DNA of 64,000 bases, from assembly GCF_000473245.1 (NCBI RefSeq), contig NC_022524.1, forward strand, positions 2,132,501 through 2,196,500, written 5' to 3'. Origin of the DNA: Bacillus infantis NRRL B-14911. GTDB taxonomy: Bacteria > Bacillota > Bacilli > Bacillales > Cytobacillaceae. Position numbers and translations under genes: made by a program. The notes below the pieces were generated by a model, which saw only the letters and a list, made by a program, of their open reading frames with translations, was not told the origin of the DNA and did no database searches. Shown here piece by piece: positions 43,972 to 53,386 of this stretch (its first letter is position 1; every line of letters begins with the position of its first letter).

Positions 43972-45396
43972 GTGAACAATATTCTCAGACAAATTCCCCC
44001 TGTACACGAGCTGCAGAGGGATGAAAGGGCGCTCAGCCTGCAGGAAAGGCTGGGGCTTGAGCCTGCACGATTTGCCGAACTGATCAAGATGGCGCTTGAC
44101 TCAGTAAGACAGGCGATTATCTCAGAGAGGTACAGCGGCCCTGAACCGGGAAGCCCGGAATTTCTGGCCCGTTTATTTAATGATATAGAAGCTGCCGCTG
44201 AGCAAAAATACAGCTTTGCCTTACAAAAAGTAATCAATGCAACAGGCACCATTCTTCACACCAATTTAGGAAGAGCAAGGCTGTCAGAGACTGCTGTTGA
44301 ACATATGGCCAGCATTGCCAGGAATTATTCCAATCTAGAATACAATTTGGAAAAAGGCAGCAGGGGATCCCGCCATGACCTCGTGGAAGGTTTGATAAAG
44401 GATATTACGGGTGCAGAAGCGGCGATGATCGTCAATAATAATGCGGCTGCCGTATTCCTCGTTCTGAGGGCATTGGCTTCTGACAGCGAGGTCATTGTTT
44501 CCCGGGGAGAGCTTGTTGAAATTGGGGGTTCTTTTCGAATTTCATCCATCATGGAGGAATCTGGGGCCAGGCTGGTAGAAGTGGGAACAACGAATAAAAC
44601 CCATCTCCGGGATTATCAGGAAGCAGTGACTGAGGCGACCGCAATGCTGATGAAGGTGCATACGAGCAACTTCAAGATCATGGGCTTTACTAAAAGTGTC
44701 TCTGCCAGTGAACTGGCAGAAGAAGCTTCAAAGAGCGGGCTGATTTATTACGAAGATCTCGGAAGCGGGGTTCTGTATGATTACAGCAAGCATGGAATCG
44801 GGGAAGAGCCTGTGGTAAGCGAGGTGCTGAAAGCCGGCGCAAGCATCGTGTCGTTCAGCGGTGATAAGCTCCTGGGTGGGCCCCAGGCAGGCATCATCGC
44901 CGGCCGTAAAGAACTGATCGATAAGCTCAAGAAGCATCAGCTGGCAAGAGTTCTAAGAGTCGATAAGATGACACTGGCGGCTTTGGAAGCGACGCTTTCG
45001 GCTTATATAAAAGACGAAAAAACCTTATTAGGAATTCCTGTCATAAGGGATATGCTTGCTGACAAGGAAGAAATCAAGGTGAGAACAGAAACATTTGCCG
45101 AAGCTGTACGTCTGCTGTGCCCCGGCTCTGAAGTGAAGGTGATGGAAAGCACCAGCATGGTCGGCGGGGGCACAATGCCGGATGTGGAGCTGCCGACCTA
45201 TGCGGCAGCAATCAGAATGCCCGGCATTTCAGCTGATGATCTGGCTGTCAGGCTAAGGGAGCATCAGGGAACGCCCATCATTGCAAGAATTCGCCAGGAA
45301 GAAACGATATTCGATCTTCGGACCGTTTCCGAAGAAGAAGCAGAAATCATTTCTGCCTGTCTGGGCAGGATTGCAAAAGGCCTGTCTCCCGAGTAG
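43972..45396 (+). CDS. selA: L-seryl-tRNA(Sec) selenium transferase
   Basis: The 474-residue PLP enzyme converts seryl-tRNA(Sec) to selenocysteyl-tRNA(Sec) with selenophosphate. Motifs are complete: INATGTILHTNLGRA, NLEYNLEKGSRGSRH, VNNNAAAVFL, YEDLGSGVLYD and the PLP Lys299 in SFSGDKLLGGPQAGI. GTG 43972 follows GGAGG. The usual partners selB, selD and selC are not adjacent. Its presence supports real UGA decoding at the two selenoprotein genes in this window. Confidence 0.95.
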   Translation: MNNILRQIPPVHELQRDERALSLQERLGLEPARFAELIKMALDSVRQAIISERYSGPEPGSPEFLARLFNDIEAAAEQKYSFALQKVINATGTILHTNLGRARLSETAVEHMASIARNYSNLEYNLEKGSRGSRHDLVEGLIKDITGAEAAMIVNNNAAAVFLVLRALASDSEVIVSRGELVEIGGSFRISSIMEESGARLVEVGTTNKTHLRDYQEAVTEATAMLMKVHTSNFKIMGFTKSVSASELAEEASKSGLIYYEDLGSGVLYDYSKHGIGEEPVVSEVLKAGASIVSFSGDKLLGGPQAGIIAGRKELIDKLKKHQLARVLRVDKMTLAALEATLSAYIKDEKTLLGIPVIRDMLADKEEIKVRTETFAEAVRLLCPGSEVKVMESTSMVGGGTMPDVELPTYAAAIRMPGISADDLAVRLREHQGTPIIARIRQEETIFDLRTVSEEEAEIISACLGRIAKGLSPE

Positions 45397-45410
45397 GGAC
45401 AGGCCTTCTT
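45378..45410 (+). terminator. Terminator of selA
   Basis: AAGGCCTGTC pairs with GACAGGCCTT around a loop that contains the selA stop codon, followed by TTCTTCT. Confidence 0.7.
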
Positions 45411-45420
45411 CTGCAGGACC

Positions 45421-45564
45421 TTACATGTCGTGCCCTGAATTATGCTTTTGTCTTGTATGGTTGCGGTTTTTTACTTTCTTGGAGCCGCTTAACGGTTCAG
45501 GCTGACCCGGGTTATTTCCTTTTGGGGCATTTTTGTGCATATCTTTGCTGTCGTTTTTGTTCAT
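45421..45564 (-). CDS. sspP: Small acid-soluble spore protein P
   Basis: The 47-residue protein ([47 protein letters not shown]) is nearly the SspP sequence of Bacillus. AGGAGG lies 8 nt before the ATG. SspP is a minor forespore-made SASP. Its neighbourhood with sspO and citB is the same in B. subtilis. Confidence 0.93.
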   Translation of the reverse strand: MNKNDSKDMHKNAPKGNNPGQPEPLSGSKKVKNRNHTRQKHNSGHDM

Positions 45565-45674
45565 TTGCCATCCCTCCTAACATTAGGATGTTTTTTGCAG
45601 TTGTTTTTATACCGAATATTTTCCCTGCTGACTGCACAATTTAACACTACATCTTGATTAACAGGAGTGAAAAC

Positions 45675-45935
45675 ATGCCATACCATAAAGACAAACAGCA
45701 GGCTTTCCAGGCGGCAGAGCAAGGGTTCGCCGAAGCCAGCGGCTTATATAATGAAATCGTTAACGACAGTGCAAGCTACGGGCATCAGCTGAAGCATCTG
45801 GAAAATGAGGTCAATGAAGCATTTGCGCAAATCGAAAATGCCCTTGAAACAGCAAGTGAACATCAGCGTGGCCAGCTGGAGCAATTTCAGCGAGATTTGT
45901 CGAGAATCATCCAGGAAGTTAATGCGGCTGAATGA
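45675..45935 (+). CDS. DUF2524/YtzC-like small helical protein
   Basis: The 86-residue protein (KDKQQAFQAAEQGFAEA, LKHLENEVNEAFAQIENAL, HQRGQLEQFQRDL) is predicted all-helical and resembles YtzC-type DUF2524 proteins. ATG 45675 is fixed by AGGAG. It lies between sspP and sspO but on the opposite strand. Function unknown. Confidence 0.6.
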   Translation: MPYHKDKQQAFQAAEQGFAEASGLYNEIVNDSASYGHQLKHLENEVNEAFAQIENALETASEHQRGQLEQFQRDLSRIIQEVNAAE

Positions 45936-45943
45936 CAAAATGT

Positions 45944-45970
45944 AAAAACCCCTGTTTCAGGGGTTTTTTT
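45944..45970 (+). terminator. Terminator of the YtzC-like gene
   Basis: AAAACCCCTG (45945-45954) pairs with CAGGGGTTTT (45958-45967), a perfect 10-bp stem with a 3-nt loop and T run; it may act in both directions. Confidence 0.9.
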
Positions 45971-46012
45971 ATGTCCTGCTATTCAAAGGGGGCCAAGCCC
46001 CAATACAAGCTA

Positions 46013-46162
46013 TTACTGGTTTTTCTTGCGTTTTTTATTGTTTTGTTTCTGCGCTTCTGTCAATGGCTCATTTGAAAATTCCTCATTAAACCCGGCGCCC
46101 TGACCCTGGCTTTTAGCTGCGTTCATGCCTGGACGTACATGATTTGCTTTTCGTTTCGCCAA
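46013..46162 (-). CDS. sspO: Small acid-soluble spore protein O
   Basis: Starting at TTG 46162 (GAGGTGAG upstream) the 49-residue product reads [20 protein letters not shown] then QGAGFNEEF and [15 protein letters not shown], which matches SspO. In B. subtilis sspO and sspP lie beside citB, divergent from it, as here. Longer in-frame extension upstream is not conserved. Confidence 0.92.
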   Translation of the reverse strand: MAKRKANHVRPGMNAAKSQGQGAGFNEEFSNEPLTEAQKQNNKKRKKNQ

Positions 46163-46328
46163 AATTCTCACCTCCGCATACATATCTTTTGCCTGCAAAC
46201 CAGCCCTCATTCGGTAAAAAATTGCTTTATTGCAATAATATTTGTTTTAAAAATCTCCAAAAAGGTATATAGAAATTGACTCTGTTAGCTGTCCAATCAT
46301 GCCAAAATGAATTGCGATCAAAAATATA

Positions 46329-46368
46329 ATAAGTAAAACTTATCAAAAACAATAACTTTCTTGTTATT
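46329..46368 (+). promoter_or_regulatory. Candidate CcpC operator dyads upstream of citB
   Basis: ATAA-N7-TTAT (46329-46343, also a perfect ATAAG/CTTAT dyad) is followed by a second dyad, AATAAC-N6-GTTATT (46351-46368). CcpC, the citrate-responsive LysR-type regulator of citB in Bacillus, binds ATAA-N7-TTAT type sites. Assignment is by motif and position. Confidence 0.55.
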
Positions 46369-46493
46369 TACTTATATAAAAGGTTGTATTAAGATAAGAA
46401 TTGTGAGAAAAGTGGCGATGAAAATGACAATTCAAACTTTTCGACAATTATTATAATTTTGGTATATGATTATCATTAGAGGGGGTAATACAT

Positions 46494-49202
46494 ATGTCTA
46501 AAAATGATGTTTTTAATTCAAGGAAATCATTTGAACTAGACGGTAAACGCTATCATTACTATCAATTAGCAGCTTTGGAAAAAGCAGGAATCGGCAGCGT
46601 ATCAAGGTTGCCTTATTCCATTAAAGTATTGCTTGAGTCTGTCCTGCGCCAGTTTGACGGACGGGTTATTACACAAGAGCATGTAGAGAACCTGGCAAAA
46701 TGGGGATCTGACCAAGTGAAGGAAGTAGACGTTCCTTTCAAGCCTTCACGCGTCATCCTTCAGGATTTCACAGGCGTTCCTGCGGTTGTTGACCTTGCTT
46801 CATTAAGGAAAGCAATGGCTGACATGGGCGGAGATCCTGACAAAATTAATCCGGAGAAGCCGGTCGACCTGGTTATCGACCACTCAGTGCAGGTTGATAA
46901 GTACGGTACACCTGATTCCCTGGAAGCAAATATGGTTCTTGAATTTGAACGTAATGCCGAGCGTTATCAGTTCCTTAGCTGGGCACAGAAAGCATTTGAC
47001 AACTACCGTGCTGTTCCGCCGGCAACCGGGATCGTTCACCAGGTTAACCTGGAATTCCTTGCAAACGTGGTTCATGCAGTTGAAACGCCGGATGGCGATT
47101 TTGAAGCTTTCCCTGATTCACTCGTAGGTACGGATTCCCATACAACCATGATCAACGGTATCGGCGTACTTGGCTGGGGTGTAGGCGGAATTGAAGCTGA
47201 AGCAGGAATGCTAGGCCAGCCTTCTTATTTCCCTGTGCCTGAAGTAGTAGGGGTTAAGCTGACTGGTGAGCTTCCAAACGGAGCTACAGCAACAGACCTT
47301 GCGCTTAAGGTGACACAGGTTCTTCGCCAGCAGGGAGTTGTCGGCAAATTCGTCGAGTTCTTCGGATCAGGTGTAACGGCACTGCCGCTTGCTGACCGTG
47401 CGACAATTGCCAACATGGCACCTGAATATGGTGCAACTTGCGGATTCTTCCCGGTTGATTCAGAATCACTCAACTACATGCGTCTGACAGGCAGATCTGA
47501 AGAGCAGATCAAGCTTGTTGAAAAGTACTGCAGAGAGAATGGATTGTTCTTCGATCCTTCACTTGAACCGGTATACACTGAAGTAGTTGAGATCAATCTC
47601 GCTGAAATTGAAGCAAACCTTTCCGGTCCTAAACGCCCGCAGGATTTGATTCCTCTTTCTGCCATGAAAGAAGAGTTCAATCAGGCGCTTACGGCTCCTC
47701 AAGGGAACCAGGGCTTCGGTTTAAGCAAGAAAGAGATCAATAAAGAAGTAACCGTTGATTTCCAAAATGGGGATTCAACAAAAATGAAAACAGGTGCTAT
47801 CGCCATTGCTGCGATTACCAGCTGTACAAATACTTCAAATCCATATGTGCTTGTCGGCGCCGGCCTTGTAGCTAAGAAAGCGGTCGAGCTTGGCCTTGAA
47901 GTGCCTAAATATGTAAAAACTTCTCTTGCACCTGGATCTAAGGTAGTTACAGGCTATCTGCGTGATTCCGGATTGCTTCCATACCTTGAGCAGATCGGCT
48001 TCAACCTGGTCGGTTACGGCTGCACAACCTGTATCGGAAACTCCGGGCCGCTGAGAGAGGAAATCGAGAAGGCAGTAGCTGACAGCGATCTTCTTGTCAC
48101 TTCCGTCCTTTCAGGGAACAGAAACTTTGAAGGCCGTATCCACCCGCTTGTTAAAGGAAACTACCTGGCTTCACCGCCGCTGGTAGTGGCTTATGCATTG
48201 GCTGGAACTGTTGACATTGACCTTCAGAATGAATCACTCGGAAAAGACAAAGATGGAAACGACGTATTCTTCAAGGATATCTGGCCATCTACTGCTGAAG
48301 TCAACGAGGTTGTCAGCAGGACTGTAACACCTGAGCTTTTCAAGAAAGAATATGAGCATGTATTCAGCGACAACGAGCGCTGGAATGAAATCCAGACCAG
48401 CAATGAACCGCTGTATTCTTTCGATGAGAACTCAACTTACATCCAAAACCCGCCGTTCTTTGAAGGGCTTACGCCAAATGCGGATGAAGTCAAGCCGCTT
48501 AACGGACTGCGTGTAGTCGGCAAATTCGGCGACTCTGTTACAACTGACCATATCTCACCTGCAGGCGCAATCGGCAAGGATACTCCAGCAGGAAGATATC
48601 TGCGCGAAAACGGCGTTGAGCCGCGTGATTTCAACTCTTATGGCTCACGCCGCGGTAACCATGAAGTGATGATGCGCGGAACATTCGCGAACATCCGCAT
48701 CCGCAACCAGGTTGCCCCTGGCACTGAAGGCGGCTTCACGACATACTGGCCGACTGGCGAAGTGACAAGCATCTATGATGCTTGCATGAAATACAAGGAA
48801 GATGGAACCGGCCTTGCCGTTCTTGCAGGCAAAGACTATGGAATGGGCTCTTCCCGTGACTGGGCTGCCAAAGGTACAAATCTTCTCGGCATCAAGACAG
48901 TCATTGCTGAGAGCTATGAGCGTATCCACCGTTCCAACCTTGTTCTTATGGGTGTCCTTCCGCTTCAATTCAAAGCAGGAGAAAATGCAGAGGTTCTTGG
49001 CCTGACTGGCAAGGAAACATTCGATGTACAGATTGATGAAAATGTAAGGCCGCGCGATTTCGTAAAGGTTACAGCGACAGACGAAGATGGAAACAGACTT
49101 ACTTTTGAAGTGCTTGTCCGTTTTGATTCTGAAGTTGAAATCGACTACTACCGCCATGGCGGAATCCTGCAGATGGTTCTGCGCGAAAGACTGAAAAACT
49201 AA
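46494..49202 (+). CDS. citB: Aconitate hydratase
   Basis: The 902-residue protein isomerises citrate to isocitrate through a [4Fe-4S] cluster held by Cys444 (TSCTNTS), Cys510 and Cys513 ([10 protein letters not shown]). [33 protein letters not shown] and [12 protein letters not shown] are the usual substrate-binding segments. In Bacillus it doubles as an RNA-binding protein when iron is short. GAGGGGG precedes the ATG. Divergent from sspO, as in B. subtilis. Confidence 0.97.
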   Translation: MSKNDVFNSRKSFELDGKRYHYYQLAALEKAGIGSVSRLPYSIKVLLESVLRQFDGRVITQEHVENLAKWGSDQVKEVDVPFKPSRVILQDFTGVPAVVDLASLRKAMADMGGDPDKINPEKPVDLVIDHSVQVDKYGTPDSLEANMVLEFERNAERYQFLSWAQKAFDNYRAVPPATGIVHQVNLEFLANVVHAVETPDGDFEAFPDSLVGTDSHTTMINGIGVLGWGVGGIEAEAGMLGQPSYFPVPEVVGVKLTGELPNGATATDLALKVTQVLRQQGVVGKFVEFFGSGVTALPLADRATIANMAPEYGATCGFFPVDSESLNYMRLTGRSEEQIKLVEKYCRENGLFFDPSLEPVYTEVVEINLAEIEANLSGPKRPQDLIPLSAMKEEFNQALTAPQGNQGFGLSKKEINKEVTVDFQNGDSTKMKTGAIAIAAITSCTNTSNPYVLVGAGLVAKKAVELGLEVPKYVKTSLAPGSKVVTGYLRDSGLLPYLEQIGFNLVGYGCTTCIGNSGPLREEIEKAVADSDLLVTSVLSGNRNFEGRIHPLVKGNYLASPPLVVAYALAGTVDIDLQNESLGKDKDGNDVFFKDIWPSTAEVNEVVSRTVTPELFKKEYEHVFSDNERWNEIQTSNEPLYSFDENSTYIQNPPFFEGLTPNADEVKPLNGLRVVGKFGDSVTTDHISPAGAIGKDTPAGRYLRENGVEPRDFNSYGSRRGNHEVMMRGTFANIRIRNQVAPGTEGGFTTYWPTGEVTSIYDACMKYKEDGTGLAVLAGKDYGMGSSRDWAAKGTNLLGIKTVIAESYERIHRSNLVLMGVLPLQFKAGENAEVLGLTGKETFDVQIDENVRPRDFVKVTATDEDGNRLTFEVLVRFDSEVEIDYYRHGGILQMVLRERLKN

Positions 49203-49212
49203 TAAATGTATG

Positions 49213-49242
49213 GGCGCCGCGGCATTGCTGCGGCGCTTTTTC
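49213..49242 (+). terminator. Terminator of citB
   Basis: GCGCCGC (49214-49220) pairs with GCGGCGC (49230-49236), followed by a T run. Confidence 0.9.
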
Positions 49243-49339
49243 CTTTTGTGAAAATAAAATATAGGCGTTTAACATAATTCTTGCTACAATAGCTCTAGCA
49301 TCAGAAAAATTTGAAAAGTCTTCGAGAGGGGAACAAAAA

Positions 49340-50389
49340 GTGGAACAGACATTCCTTCAATCCGTTACATATGATAACGGCACATTATATATATTGGATC
49401 AGACCCTGCTGCCAGCGGTCACAGAATTTCTTGAAATCACCAAGGTGGAGGATGCGTGGGACGCAATCAAGCAGCTGAAAGTCAGAGGTGCTCCGGCCAT
49501 AGGGATTGCCGCTGCCTACGGACTTGTTCTGGCTGCCAATAAGGCTCCTGAGGTGGATTTCTCATCGTTTTACAAAAATTTTAAAGAAAATCTCGAGTAC
49601 CTGGCGAGTTCCCGTCCTACTGCCGTTAACCTATTCTGGGCCTTGCAGAGGATGGATGAGCGTGCCCTGGCGGAAAAAGACCAGCCAGTTGCCTTGATAA
49701 AGAAAAAGCTTGAGGAAGAGGCACACCAGATCAGGAAAGAGGATGAGGAGGTATGCCGCATGATCGGCATCCACGGGCTTGCCCTCTTGAAGGATGGGAT
49801 GGGGGTCCTGACACATTGCAATGCAGGCGGCATTGCAACTGCGAGATACGGTACAGCACTGGCGCCTTTCTATCTTGCCAAGGAAAAGGGCTGGGAACTA
49901 AAAGTGTATGCAGATGAAACGCGGCCGCTCCTTCAAGGCGCAAGGCTGACGGCATGGGAGCTCCAGCAGGCAGGCATTGATGTGACTCTTATCACAGACA
50001 GCATGGCTGCCATGATCATGCAAAAGGGAATGGCAGAAGCTGTCTTTGTCGGCTGTGACAGGGTGGCCGCCAATGGGGACACTGCCAATAAAATTGGGAC
50101 ATACGGGCTTGCCCTGCTGGCCAAAGCACATAATATCCCTTTTTACGTAGCTGCGCCTACATCAACCATTGACATGAAAACAGAATCAGGAGATGCTATC
50201 CCGATTGAAATGAGAGGCTCCGAAGAAATTACGCATGGTTTCGGCAAAAACACGGCACCGGACGGAGTTAAGGTTTTTAATCCGGCATTTGATGTGACAC
50301 CTGCTGAGCTGATTACAGCCATCATCACTGAAAAAGGGATCATTCAAGGGAATTATTCTGAAGAGCTGAAGAAGCTGTTCCATTCATAA
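49340..50389 (+). CDS. mtnA: Methylthioribose-1-phosphate isomerase
   Basis: The 349-residue eIF2B-related protein has the catalytic Cys160 ([10 protein letters not shown]) and Asp240 ([11 protein letters not shown]) of MtnA, with [13 protein letters not shown] near the N-terminus and [20 protein letters not shown]. It isomerises 5-methylthioribose-1-phosphate in methionine salvage. GTG 49340 follows GAGAGGGG. It stands alone: mtnK and the mtnWXBD genes are not adjacent and no SAM riboswitch is visible in the 97-nt leader. Confidence 0.9.
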   Translation: MEQTFLQSVTYDNGTLYILDQTLLPAVTEFLEITKVEDAWDAIKQLKVRGAPAIGIAAAYGLVLAANKAPEVDFSSFYKNFKENLEYLASSRPTAVNLFWALQRMDERALAEKDQPVALIKKKLEEEAHQIRKEDEEVCRMIGIHGLALLKDGMGVLTHCNAGGIATARYGTALAPFYLAKEKGWELKVYADETRPLLQGARLTAWELQQAGIDVTLITDSMAAMIMQKGMAEAVFVGCDRVAANGDTANKIGTYGLALLAKAHNIPFYVAAPTSTIDMKTESGDAIPIEMRGSEEITHGFGKNTAPDGVKVFNPAFDVTPAELITAIITEKGIIQGNYSEELKKLFHS

Positions 50390-50397
50390 TATTCAGG

Positions 50398-50423
50398 AAG
50401 CAAGCAGCAATGCTTGCTTTTTT
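50398..50423 (+). terminator. Terminator of mtnA
   Basis: AAGCAAGC (50398-50405) pairs with GCTTGCTT (50412-50419), followed by Ts. Confidence 0.85.
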
Positions 50424-50472
50424 CTGCGGGCTCTTTCCGCTCATATATTTTTCTAACGGGGGCAACGTAATA

Positions 50473-50889
50473 ATGGAGACAATTGAAATTGGGTCCTTTA
50501 ACCTTAAGGTTGACCTGCTGGTATCCCTTCTTTCCCTGCTGATCGTCCATCTGTTTTTCTTCTTTCATTTGAAAAACAGACAAGAGTTTCGAAAAACTTT
50601 CGAGGACAAGCTTTTTACAGCAGTGCTGATTTGGTTTCTTTTATATAAGTTTGGCAGGCTGCTTTTTCAGCCGTCCCTTTTATGGACCAACCCCCTTGGT
50701 TTGCTTTATTTCAATGGAGGGATAAAAGAAGCTATTCTCGGCCTGCTCGGTGCCGCTCTTTATTTTACCGGACAGTGCAGAAAGCAAGGCTGGGCTGCCA
50801 GGGAAATGGTCTATTTGGTTATTTATGCGCTATTCACTTTTTTATGCGGATTTTGGCTGTTAAGCATTCTTTATATCTTCATCAAATAA
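50473..50889 (+). CDS. Small integral membrane protein of unknown function
   Basis: The 138-residue protein has about four hydrophobic segments (LVSLLSLLIVHLFFFF, FTAVLIWFLLYKFG, AILGLLGAALYF, YLVIYALFTFLCGFWLL). ATG 50473 has GGGGGC upstream; an earlier ATG at 50410 lies inside the mtnA terminator. It is 24 nt before the TlpA-like gene, so both may act in the membrane or exported thiol chemistry. No family recognised with confidence. Confidence 0.65.
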   Translation: METIEIGSFNLKVDLLVSLLSLLIVHLFFFFHLKNRQEFRKTFEDKLFTAVLIWFLLYKFGRLLFQPSLLWTNPLGLLYFNGGIKEAILGLLGAALYFTGQCRKQGWAAREMVYLVIYALFTFLCGFWLLSILYIFIK

Positions 50890-50913
50890 GCTTTTTAAGG
50901 AGGAAATATAGCA

Positions 50914-51420
50914 ATGGTCAGAAAACTAATAAATCTGATGGCCTTCTTACTGCTTGTGCATATATCAGGCCTATTGCCGCTGAATGCTGCTAAAGCGGAC
51001 TTGCCCGGTCTTGCAGTTGGTACAGAGGCACTTGATTTTCAGCTGAAGGATCTTCAGGGGCAGTCTGTTAAGCTCTCTGATTTCCGCGGAAAAAAGGTCA
51101 TGCTCAATTTCTGGGCTCCATGGTGCCCTCCCTGCAAACAGGAGATGCCTGAGATGCAAAAATTCCATGAAGCAGCAGGGAATGAGATCAGCATCCTGGC
51201 TGTCAATATCGATCCGCAATACAATTCAGCAAAATTTATTGAGAAAATGGGAATTACCTTTCCGATCCTTCTGGATGGAAAAGACGAGGTGAATACCAAG
51301 TATAAAGTCATGACGGTTCCTACAACTTATTTTATTGACGAAAAAGGTATAATCCGGGATAAATATTTATCGGCGATGGAAGCAGAAACCATGTGGGAAA
51401 TGACTGAAAAAATGAAATGA
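50914..51420 (+). CDS. yneN: TlpA/ResA-like thiol-disulfide oxidoreductase (YneN-like)
   Basis: The 168-residue protein starts with a signal or anchor segment (LINLMAFLLLVHISGLLPL) and then a thioredoxin fold of the AhpC/TSA-TlpA type with the active site WAPWCPPCKQEMP, DIDPQ-like NIDPQYN and cis-proline MTVPTTYFID. It would act outside the membrane as a thiol reductant. YneN follows citB in B. subtilis as well. Confidence 0.85.
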   Translation: MVRKLINLMAFLLLVHISGLLPLNAAKADLPGLAVGTEALDFQLKDLQGQSVKLSDFRGKKVMLNFWAPWCPPCKQEMPEMQKFHEAAGNEISILAVNIDPQYNSAKFIEKMGITFPILLDGKDEVNTKYKVMTVPTTYFIDEKGIIRDKYLSAMEAETMWEMTEKMK

Positions 51421-51424
51421 AGTG

Positions 51425-51460
51425 TAAGCATCCTGTTGGGTGCTTATTTTTTATTTTTTA
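51425..51460 (+). terminator. Terminator of yneN
   Basis: AAGCATCC pairs with GGGTGCTT (one G-T) around TGTT, followed by a long T-rich stretch. Confidence 0.8.
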
Positions 51461-51490
51461 GCAGAGGTCATGCAGCTGCGATAAGGGAGG

Positions 51491-52350
51491 TAATGTATCC
51501 TTTCAGGCCACCGGGATACATGGTATTACTGCTAGAAGGCTAGTCATGTATGCCAAGAGGTTTCCGGGATACATGGTATGACTGCAAGAAGGCTGGTCAT
51601 GTATGCCAACAGGTTTCCGGGATACATGGTATGGCTGCAAGAAGGCTAGTCATGTATCCCAACAGGTTTCCGGGATACATGATATGACTGCAAGAATGCT
51701 AGTCATGTATCCCAACAGGTTTCCGGGATACATGATATGACTGTAAGAAGGCTGGTCATGTATCCCAACAGGTCTCCGAGATACATGATATGGCTGCAAG
51801 AAGGCAAGTCATGTATCCCAACAGGTTTCCGGGATACATATATGACTGCAAGAAGGCTAGTCATGTATCCCAAGAGGTTTCCGGGATACATGATATGGCT
51901 GCAAGAAGGCTAGTCATGTATGCCAACAGGTTTCCGGGATACATGGTATAACTGCAAGAAGGCTAGTCGTGTATGCCAACAGGTTTCCGGGATACATGGT
52001 ATAACTGCAAGAAGGCTAGTCGTGTAAGCCAAGAGGTTTGCGGGATACATGGTATGACTGCCAGAAGGCTGGTCATGTATGCCAAGAGGTTTCCGGGATA
52101 CATGGTATGACTGCCAGAAGGCTAGTCATGTATGCCAAGAGGTTTCCGGGATACATGATATGATTGTTAGAAGGCTGGTCATGTATGCCAAGAGGTTTCC
52201 GGAGTACACGAAATGGCCGCAAGAAGGCCAGTCATGTATGCCAACAGTTTCCCGAAGTACACGAAATGGCTGTGAAAAAGCCAGTCATGCATCTAAACAG
52301 GTCCCCGGGATACATGGCATTGCCGCGAGAAGCTAGTCATGTAACCCACT
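51491..52350. repeat. Tandem array of about 16 units of 53 bp with internal dyads
   Basis: Units begin at 51491 (degenerate), 51544, 51597, 51650, 51703, 51756, 51809, 51861, 51914, 51967, 52020, 52073, 52126, 52179, 52232, 52285 and 52337 (partial): the step is 53 bp except for two of 52. Best-conserved units contain CATGTATCCC, 11 nt, then GGGATACATG, a perfect 10-bp inverted repeat; others carry CATGTATGCC, breaking one pair. Outer units are the most diverged. No long conserved reading frame, and no unique spacers. It fills the yneN-sspN gap, with short A/T-rich DNA at 52351-52496. Confidence 0.95.
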
Positions 52351-52496
52351 TCTAAAAAATTCCTAAATAACCAAAAGTCTTAAGCAAATATCCTACAACT
52401 ACTCCCTTTTACTTTAAATTTTCAAAAAGTTGTAATAATTACAGGATTTTTTGGGCATATTAACTGTTAGAATAGGAAATAAGGAAGGTGAAAGAA

Positions 52497-52628
52497 ATGA
52501 GAAAACCTAGAAAACAGACATTTGCAGAGCTTGTCCTTGAAAACAAGCGCCAGCTTCTGAAAGATCAGGCTGCCATAGATCGCATTGAAGTAAGGCTTGA
52601 AGAAAAACGTATGGGCAAAGCTGAATAA
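52497..52628 (+). CDS. FbpB-like small basic protein
   Basis: The 43-residue peptide MRKPRKQTFAELVLENK, RQLLKDQAAIDRIEVRLEEK resembles the Fur-regulated basic protein FbpB of Bacillus (TELVLKNKQELL, followed by a basic helix). AAGGAAGGTG lies before the ATG. FbpB helps the small RNA FsrA repress iron-rich proteins during iron limitation. I see no convincing Fur box upstream, so regulation and function remain open. Confidence 0.55.
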   Translation: MRKPRKQTFAELVLENKRQLLKDQAAIDRIEVRLEEKRMGKAE

Positions 52629-52684
52629 ATTCCCATTCGTAACTCCCCCTCTTAAGGAGATATTAAAAGGGAGGAGGGATAAGC

Positions 52685-52828
52685 ATGGGCAATCCGAAAA
52701 AAGACAGCAGCCAGTTTGTGCCGAACCATATAGGAACCAAATCAAGAGGATTCGGCGGCAACAAAGGCAAGAAGATGCAGGATACATCAGGAAAGCACGC
52801 ACAGGTCATTCAAACTAAAGGCGAATAG
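52685..52828 (+). CDS. sspN: Small acid-soluble spore protein N
   Basis: The 47-residue product [20 protein letters not shown], then [15 protein letters not shown] and [10 protein letters not shown] matches SspN. GGGAGGAGG precedes the ATG. The next gene is tlp, the same pair as in B. subtilis, made in the forespore. Confidence 0.93.
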   Translation: MGNPKKDSSQFVPNHIGTKSRGFGGNKGKKMQDTSGKHAQVIQTKGE

Positions 52829-52838
52829 ATGATAAATC

Positions 52839-52872
52839 ACAGCCGTCCCTAATCAAGGGCGGCTGTTTGTAT
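52839..52872 (+). terminator. Terminator-like hairpin between sspN and tlp
   Basis: ACAGCCG (52839-52845) pairs with CGGCTGT (52860-52866) with an inner CCCT/AGGG helix; the T run is short, so readthrough into tlp is likely. Confidence 0.6.
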
Positions 52873-53000
52873 GATCACTTATTTATCTTTAAGTGCATGT
52901 TTATGCCTCCCCTTTTACCCACTCATTTCCTACATGAAAAAACAACATATTCCGTAAACTAATCAGGCAACAATCCACTACCGCCAAGGAGGGTTACGTA

Positions 53001-53237
53001 ATGGCACATAACAGGCCAAATCCCGATGACAGAAGCGATAACGTTGAGAAGCTGCAATCAATGATCGTCCATACAATTGAGAATATGCAGGAAGCAGAGG
53101 CTTCTATGGAGTTCGCAAACGAAGAAGACAAAAAGCGCATCGAAGCTAAGAACGAGCGCCGCCGGGACAGCCTGGATGCTTTCCGGTCAGAGGTAAAGGA
53201 CGAATATCGGGCGCAGCAGGAAAACGGATTAGAATAG
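53001..53237 (+). CDS. tlp: Small acid-soluble spore protein Tlp
   Basis: The 78-residue protein starts MAHNRPNPDDRSDNVEKLQ, contains NMQEAEASMEF and ends in a charged helix, matching Tlp (thioredoxin-like by name only; it has no CxxC). GGAGGG precedes the ATG. Follows sspN. Confidence 0.92.
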   Translation: MAHNRPNPDDRSDNVEKLQSMIVHTIENMQEAEASMEFANEEDKKRIEAKNERRRDSLDAFRSEVKDEYRAQQENGLE

Positions 53238-53247
53238 TAAAGCCATC

Positions 53248-53281
53248 GGCCCGGGATATCCACCAGAACCCGGGCCCTTTC
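53248..53281 (+). terminator. Terminator of tlp
   Basis: GGCCCGGG (53248-53255) pairs with CCCGGGCC (53269-53276), followed by CTTTCC. Confidence 0.7.
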
Positions 53282-53386
53282 CATATCCGTAACAGCACGG
53301 CAGAATGCTTAGTACATACAAAAATATATGGTAAAATAATAGCGGACGCGAAAAGCGGAGAGTAAATAATTTTTGTAAAAGAAGAT

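Noticed and set aside
49243-49339. SAM riboswitch in the mtnA leader
   Set aside because: Only 97 nt between the citB terminator and mtnA, with no matching stems.
51491-52350. CRISPR array
   Set aside because: Units are contiguous 53-bp repeats with no unique spacers, and no cas genes are in the window.
51703-52355. Short open frames within the tandem array (for example 51703-51891 minus, 52079-52336 plus)
   Set aside because: They arise from a repeated sequence, have no ribosome sites and are disrupted by 52-bp steps.
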